Of a DNA stretch of 64,000 bases, positions 59,842 to 64,000 are shown one piece after another. Made by a program: the position numbers and the translations under genes. The DNA comes from an uncultured Candidatus Melainabacteria bacterium. Its GTDB lineage: Bacteria; Cyanobacteriota; Vampirovibrionia; Gastranaerophilales; Gastranaerophilaceae. Positions within the stretch are counted from its first letter, which is position 1; each line of letters starts with the position of its first letter. The notes below the pieces were generated by a model that made no database searches, was not told where the DNA came from, and saw nothing but the letters and a program-made list of their open reading frames with translations. The stretch spans positions 79,194 through 143,193 of the forward strand of contig CAKUXM010000004.1 in the NCBI GenBank assembly GCA_934700335.1, read 5' to 3'.

Positions 59842-60495
59842 ATGAAAGTAAACGCAATCAAAAGCTCAATGCTTTTAAAATCAAGACAAAACTTGATGTT
59901 TGGTAACACTCCAAAAATCACATTTTCAAGTGGAGTTAACCTAAACCAACCTGCAACAGATGTTTTTCAAAAATCTGAAAAACTAGCAGAAAAACCTGCA
60001 GTAGTGGCAGAACAACCAAAACAACAAGAAGACAAATTTGAATTACCAAAAGATAGAGTATTCAAAAAACCTATCATGTCTACAAAAGAAAAGCCATATT
60101 GCCAGTTCGACAATGACAAAGTAAACTTATTTGTAAATGCTAGAGAAAAAGCAATCCCTGCACTTGCAGAAATGCTAAACAATGCAAAAGATGAAGCTGA
60201 AATCTGCGAAGGTCTATACATTGCAAACTCAATGGCAATGGAAAACGTTAAAGGCGTTGACAAAATGTACTACGGCACTTTCTCAAAATTTAACGAAAAC
60301 CGTTCACCAAACGTTCAATCATTATTATCAGGAGTATACAGAAGAATATTAGTTCCTGATACATTTGGACCACTTGTAAAAATGTTAGCAGATAACATTA
60401 AAGAACCTCCTGTAAACCCACCATTTGATCCAAATGAATCTATCGGCGGTGCAATTTTAGAACTTATCAAAGCTCCTAAAATTAATCCTCTATAA
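59842..60495 (+). CDS. Helical protein, paralogue of 59313-59810
   Basis: A 217-residue protein with a longer N-terminus than its paralogue: a basic, disordered stretch (M-K-V-N-A-I-K-S-S-M ... M-F-G-N-T-P-K-I-T-F) and a Glu/Pro/Gln-rich linker, then the shared domain from about residue 90 (F-D-N-D-K-V-N-L-F-V; S-P-N-V-Q-S-L-L-S-G-V-Y-R-R; D-P-N-E-S-I-G-G-A-I-L-E). AAAGGAAGG gives a very strong ribosome site. It ends the riboswitch operon at a strong terminator. Function unknown. Confidence 0.75.
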   Translation: MKVNAIKSSMLLKSRQNLMFGNTPKITFSSGVNLNQPATDVFQKSEKLAEKPAVVAEQPKQQEDKFELPKDRVFKKPIMSTKEKPYCQFDNDKVNLFVNAREKAIPALAEMLNNAKDEAEICEGLYIANSMAMENVKGVDKMYYGTFSKFNENRSPNVQSLLSGVYRRILVPDTFGPLVKMLADNIKEPPVNPPFDPNESIGGAILELIKAPKINPL

Positions 60496-60534
60496 CAAAA
60501 AAGCGAGAAGCTATAATTTATATGTACTAATTAA

Positions 60535-60569
60535 AAGAGTGCGATTTGTTTTCAACAAATCGCACTCTT
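60535..60569. terminator. Bidirectional terminator
   Basis: A perfect 16-bp stem (60535-60550 with 60554-60569) on a TTC loop, between the riboswitch operon and the convergent TPR gene. Confidence 0.9.
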
Positions 60570-60585
60570 CATTATAAAAAAATTT

Positions 60586-62223
60586 TTAACCTTCTTCTCT
60601 CAACATTTCAAGATTTTCTTTAGCTGTTTCATTTTCTGGGTCTCGTTTAAGAATTGACTCATACATTTCAATAGCATCAGAAATAGCACCTTGACTTTCA
60701 TAAATTAATGCAAGCTGGTGTCTTGCCCCGATATGATCAGGGTCTAATTGGATAACTTTACGTAGAGAAGCAATTTCGTTTTCTGTATCTCTTTGTCTCG
60801 CATATAATTTAGCTAATCTATAATGAGCATACGAATTTTCATTATCATATTTAATAGCTTTCAACAAAGCAATTTTTTCTTCGTAAATATTTTCGATAAC
60901 TTCATAACACTCAGATAAACAAATATAACATTCTGGTTGAACAGGATCTAATTCTAGAGATTTTCTCAATTGATTAATTGCTTCATTATAACTCTTGATA
61001 TGCATATTTACTTTACCTAATTGGAAGTAAATTTGCGGATTTGACTCATTGTATTGAATTGCAAGAGGAAATAATTTAAAGCATTCTGTATACTCACCTT
61101 CTTCAAACAAATCCATTGCCCATTGAATATATAGATTACTCATATCAGAATGAACAAGAGCAACTTCACGAGGTGGAACTAAATCCAAGATTTCCTTATA
61201 TGTTGTAACCGCATTTGTATATTGTTTTTCATCAATGTATGCTTGCGCAATTATTTTTCTAATTTCAACATTTTCTGGATTATTCTCTGCTAAGATTAAT
61301 AAATAATCCAAACCTTTATTAAATTCACCTTTTAAAATGTAGATTTTTGCAATAAGAGCTTTTGTAGACACTTTATCAGCAAATGGGTGTTCTAACATTC
61401 TATCTGCGTATTCTAAAGCTTCATCATAATTTTTAAGAGCATAATAGATATTTACAAGATTTTGTAATAATAATAAAGAGAAGTTATCATCTTGAATACT
61501 CATCAATAACTCTTTACATAAATTTGTTGCATTTTCAAAATCTTTAGTCTTGATATAAAGTTCAATAAGTTTTTTGTTTACTTCCATATCTTCTGGGTAA
61601 ACTTCTTTTATGCTAAACAATTCCTCAAAAGCTTCACTATATTCTTCTAAATCAGTATGTAATCCTGCCAAAATCAATTTTACTTTTAGCAATTCGGCAT
61701 TACTGTCAACAAAATTTTCAAATTTTTTGTACATTTTTATAGCAGAAATTTTTTGATTTTGAGCAAGATATATATCTGCCAATTCTCTAATTGCAATACT
61801 ATTATCAGGGTCTAAATCTAGAATTAATTTATACTCATTAACAGCTTTTGATGTTTGATTAATTTTTCTATAACATTTTGCAAGCAAAACATGCATTGCA
61901 ATATTGTCTTTATTTCTTTCTAAGATTTGTAGAATAGCACTTATAGCATCGTAAATTTTATCTCTTGCATAGAAAGTTTTTGCCAAATACTCTCTGATTT
62001 CGATTGCATCTGGTTGAGTTTTCAAATATTCAAGAGAAACATTTTCTACAATTTCATATTTTCTTTGTCTATAAAGCATTTCAATCTGCTTTAACATATC
62101 TTCCAAGCTAATTTGTAACTCTTTTTTCTTTGCCGGTTGGGTAAAAGAGATTAGCAAATACGAAAGATATATTATAAATGATACAGAAATTGCGATTATA
62201 ATAAATACAACAGTATTAGTCAT
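60586..62223 (-). CDS. Membrane-anchored TPR protein
   Basis: A 545-residue protein with an N-terminal transmembrane helix (about residues 4-26) and a short basic linker, then about twelve TPR-like hairpins (for example A-x-x-x-Y-x-x-x-L-x-L-D-P-D-N; L-D-P-D-H-I-G-A-R-H-Q-L-A). AGGATTTTAT precedes the ATG. The single anchor with a cytoplasmic TPR array suggests a scaffold at the inner membrane, like YciM/LapB (inference). The neighbouring secreted-protein gene is divergent. Confidence 0.85.
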   Translation of the reverse strand: MTNTVVFIIIAISVSFIIYLSYLLISFTQPAKKKELQISLEDMLKQIEMLYRQRKYEIVENVSLEYLKTQPDAIEIREYLAKTFYARDKIYDAISAILQILERNKDNIAMHVLLAKCYRKINQTSKAVNEYKLILDLDPDNSIAIRELADIYLAQNQKISAIKMYKKFENFVDSNAELLKVKLILAGLHTDLEEYSEAFEELFSIKEVYPEDMEVNKKLIELYIKTKDFENATNLCKELLMSIQDDNFSLLLLQNLVNIYYALKNYDEALEYADRMLEHPFADKVSTKALIAKIYILKGEFNKGLDYLLILAENNPENVEIRKIIAQAYIDEKQYTNAVTTYKEILDLVPPREVALVHSDMSNLYIQWAMDLFEEGEYTECFKLFPLAIQYNESNPQIYFQLGKVNMHIKSYNEAINQLRKSLELDPVQPECYICLSECYEVIENIYEEKIALLKAIKYDNENSYAHYRLAKLYARQRDTENEIASLRKVIQLDPDHIGARHQLALIYESQGAISDAIEMYESILKRDPENETAKENLEMLREEG

Positions 62224-62296
62224 ATAAAATCCTTTTTGTTGACTTAATTGAAAATTTTAAAATTAGTAAACTATTTTACTTTTCTTAAAAAATCAT

Positions 62297-62302
62297 TATA
62301 GT
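62297..62302 (+). promoter_or_regulatory. -10 box directly before 62310
   Basis: TATAGT lies seven bases before the ATG; a weak TTTACT (62275-62280) is 16 bp upstream. No ribosome site. Confidence 0.4.
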
Positions 62303-62309
62303 ATATTAT

Positions 62310-62867
62310 ATGCGAAAATTTTTGTTATGTCTACTAATACTAACAATATCTATGTCATTTGGAGTAGTTTATGCAGAAGATGTAGATTGGAGCACTATAG
62401 GCAATCCTGATAACGCTTGGGACGGTCAAAAACCTATTACAAACAAGGAGTTTGAAGAGGTTGTATCGGAATTAGAAAAACAAAAAAACAAGAATAAACG
62501 TGGCGGTCAAAAACCAATGAAGGGTATGGACTTAAATCGTTCTGGTAGCGATGCAGAGCTTTTGACTAATATCAATACGGCACTTCCACTATTGAATTTA
62601 CCAGTACCAGTTTATATTAACGGACAAATTCTTATTCCTGGTCATTATAAAGTTGTAGGAGAAAAAGAAAACAACAAGGTTTATCTAAAATTTTATCAAG
62701 GTCATTCAATGCTAGCTAAGATAGAGGCTTACGAAACAGAAGATGATTTTGGTTCAGAAGATATTTATTTTCTAAAATACGAAGAATTACCAAATCATCA
62801 ACTAAAAATTATGTTTGGCTCTATGGAATTTAATGCGTTTACTTTTGTTACTTATTTGAACAATTAA
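62310..62867 (+). CDS. Secreted protein of unknown function
   Basis: A 185-residue protein with signal peptide (about residues 1-22, ending Y-A-E-D). A charged segment follows (about 50-70: K-K-N-K-N-K-R-G-G-Q-K), then a beta-rich domain (V-P-V-Y-I-N-G-Q-I-L-I-P-G-H-Y-K-V). I recognise no family. The mRNA is probably leaderless. Likely located in the periplasm or at the outer membrane. Confidence 0.7.
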   Translation: MRKFLLCLLILTISMSFGVVYAEDVDWSTIGNPDNAWDGQKPITNKEFEEVVSELEKQKNKNKRGGQKPMKGMDLNRSGSDAELLTNINTALPLLNLPVPVYINGQILIPGHYKVVGEKENNKVYLKFYQGHSMLAKIEAYETEDDFGSEDIYFLKYEELPNHQLKIMFGSMEFNAFTFVTYLNN

Positions 62868-62902
62868 CTTTTAAAAACTACTTTAAGTGTTATTATTGAT
62901 TT

Positions 62903-64000
62903 ATGGATTACAGTATTTTACTAAACCCAATTTTAATATCAGTAATCATACTTTGTACTTTATGCTTATGCAAGGTTAATGTTATTTTGTCCATAATATT
63001 GTCAACAATCGTTGCCGGAACGCTTTCACATTTCAGCTTTACAAAAACAATGAACTTGTTTATAAGCGGAATGGGTGCAAACTCTGAAACAGCGTTGTCA
63101 TACATTTTATTGGGAACTTTTGCCGCTGCAATCACAACTACCGGATTGGCAAAACTTCTTTCAAAATCATTAGAAAAAATTATTAATGGTAAAAAAAGAT
63201 ACTTAGTATTGGTTATTATTCTTATGGCAATTGCCTCTCAAAACTTAATCCCAATACACATTGCCTTCATTCCAATCTTAATTCCACCTTTATTGTCTTT
63301 AATGAACAAGCTGAGAATTGATAGAAGAATGATAGCTTCAGCCTTAGCATTCGGCTTAAAAATGCCATATATCGTTATTCCAGCCGGCTTCGGTCTTATC
63401 TTTCAAGGCTTAATTGCAGATTATATGACAAAAAGCGGTATTCCTGTAACGATGAAACAAGTTTGGCACGTAAACTGGTTTTTAGGTTTGGCAATGCTTA
63501 TTGGATTATTGATTGCGATTTTTGTAAGCTACAGAAAACCTAGAGACTACAAAGATTTAGCAATAGTTCCGACTGACGAAAGCTTTTTAACAGAAGAAGA
63601 TGTTGTTTTTAATAAAAAACACCTAATGGTTATCATAGCTGCCATTGCGACCTTGTTAATTCAATTAATAACAGGTTCGTTACCTTTAGGTGCTGTTATT
63701 GGTTTAACAATCATTTTCGCAACTGGCGTAGTCGACCACAAAAAATCAGACGATTTATTCAATCAAGGTATTTTACTTATGGGAAACATTGCCTTTGTAA
63801 TGCTTATTGCGGCAGGATTTGCACTAGTATTGCAAGAAGGCGGAGGAATTGAAACTCTAATTAATTCAGTTGCTCCATATTTAGAAGGAAACAAGTTCTT
63901 TGCAGCATTTTCAATGCTATTAATCGGATTGTTTATTTCTATGGGAATTGGAACTTCATTTGGTACTATTCCTATTTTAACCGTTCTATTTGTTCCTATC
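62903..64000 (+). CDS. Na+/H+ antiporter-like permease, NhaC/YuiF type (partial, 3' end outside window)
   Basis: An open frame of 366 codons runs off the window. It has about nine transmembrane helices, with G-M-G-A-N-S-E-T-A-L-S-Y near residue 55, a half-helix-like P-A-G-F-G-L-I-F near 158, and S-M-G-I-G-T-S-F-G-T near the end. The order resembles the YuiF/NhaC-like antiporter or amino-acid permease family. TATTAT lies six bases before the ATG and no ribosome site is present. Substrate undetermined. Confidence 0.72.
   Translation, partial: MDYSILLNPILISVIILCTLCLCKVNVILSIILSTIVAGTLSHFSFTKTMNLFISGMGANSETALSYILLGTFAAAITTTGLAKLLSKSLEKIINGKKRYLVLVIILMAIASQNLIPIHIAFIPILIPPLLSLMNKLRIDRRMIASALAFGLKMPYIVIPAGFGLIFQGLIADYMTKSGIPVTMKQVWHVNWFLGLAMLIGLLIAIFVSYRKPRDYKDLAIVPTDESFLTEEDVVFNKKHLMVIIAAIATLLIQLITGSLPLGAVIGLTIIFATGVVDHKKSDDLFNQGILLMGNIAFVMLIAAGFALVLQEGGGIETLINSVAPYLEGNKFFAAFSMLLIGLFISMGIGTSFGTIPILTVLFVPI

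Noticed and set aside
1..64000. CRISPR arrays, insertion sequences and rRNA genes
   Set aside because: I saw no regularly spaced repeats, no transposase genes and no rRNA segments.

Overview
The window is AT-rich, densely coded DNA from a Gram-negative-type anaerobe. It encodes a TonB-ExbB-ExbD-ExbD energiser, putative outer-membrane and secreted proteins, class III (anaerobic) ribonucleotide reductase, hybrid cluster protein and a FeoA-FeoB fusion, and it has type IV pilin-like proteins with a D-I-N-G-x-K-G-P-N core motif. Together these suggest a gut member of the non-photosynthetic Cyanobacteriota (Melainabacteria/Vampirovibrionia, probably Gastranaerophilales). That placement is an inference from gene content; no rRNA gene is present.

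Layout. 1-7.1 kb: a pilin-like protein with a long Cys-rich tail (cut by the window edge), a BlaI-type repressor, a pilin-like membrane protein, the exbB/exbD/exbD/tonB cluster and two secreted paralogues. 7.2-29 kb is ordinary chromosome: a secreted phospholipase D-like protein, TPR and FtsB/DivIC proteins, ilvC, a YhaM-like HD protein, thrB, dgkA-ybeY-pgpH, a GT-C glycosyltransferase, crcB, tcdA, ogt, a Crp/Fnr regulator divergent from hcp, ybaK, an HELGH protein, nrdG and nrdD. 29.4-52.1 kb is a composite genomic island in a tRNA-Arg(UCU) locus. 52.3-64 kb is chromosome again: alaS, feoAB, an acyltransferase, a cobalamin-riboswitch-led operon of unknown function, a TPR membrane protein, a secreted protein and an NhaC/YuiF-like permease cut by the window edge.

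The island. Two copies of a displaced 42-nt tRNA-Arg 3' half (29433-29474 and 39646-39687) mark the far end and an internal junction. At the other end lie an intact tRNA-Arg (52029-52102) and a decayed tRNA-Arg whose 5' acceptor strand (GCGTCTG) pairs with the displaced halves. A tyrosine integrase and an AlpA-like excisionase sit next to the tRNA. The segment 29.5-39.6 kb carries a DUF262 protein, an m6A and an m5C DNA methyltransferase and an HNH nuclease, then a small-protein/XRE module, an M48 peptidase and a secreted protein. The segment 39.7-52.0 kb carries a three-Cys-motif protein with its TcmP partner, a Fic protein, a second small-protein/XRE module, a PDZ protein, three genes with single-base homopolymer frameshifts (one a primase-helicase), the excisionase, the integrase and a DUF3800 protein.

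Main points for follow-up: (i) the split, covarying tRNA-Arg pieces and tandem elements; (ii) a 185-nt repeat with a compensatory hairpin; (iii) the DUF262/two-methylase/HNH cassette next to an inverted repeat with 25-bp arms; (iv) eight genes with a -10 hexamer 6-7 nt before the ATG, suggesting leaderless mRNAs mostly for secreted or membrane proteins; (v) a class II-like cobalamin riboswitch in front of an unknown three-gene operon; and (vi) paired palindromes at the hcp regulator and the primase gene.
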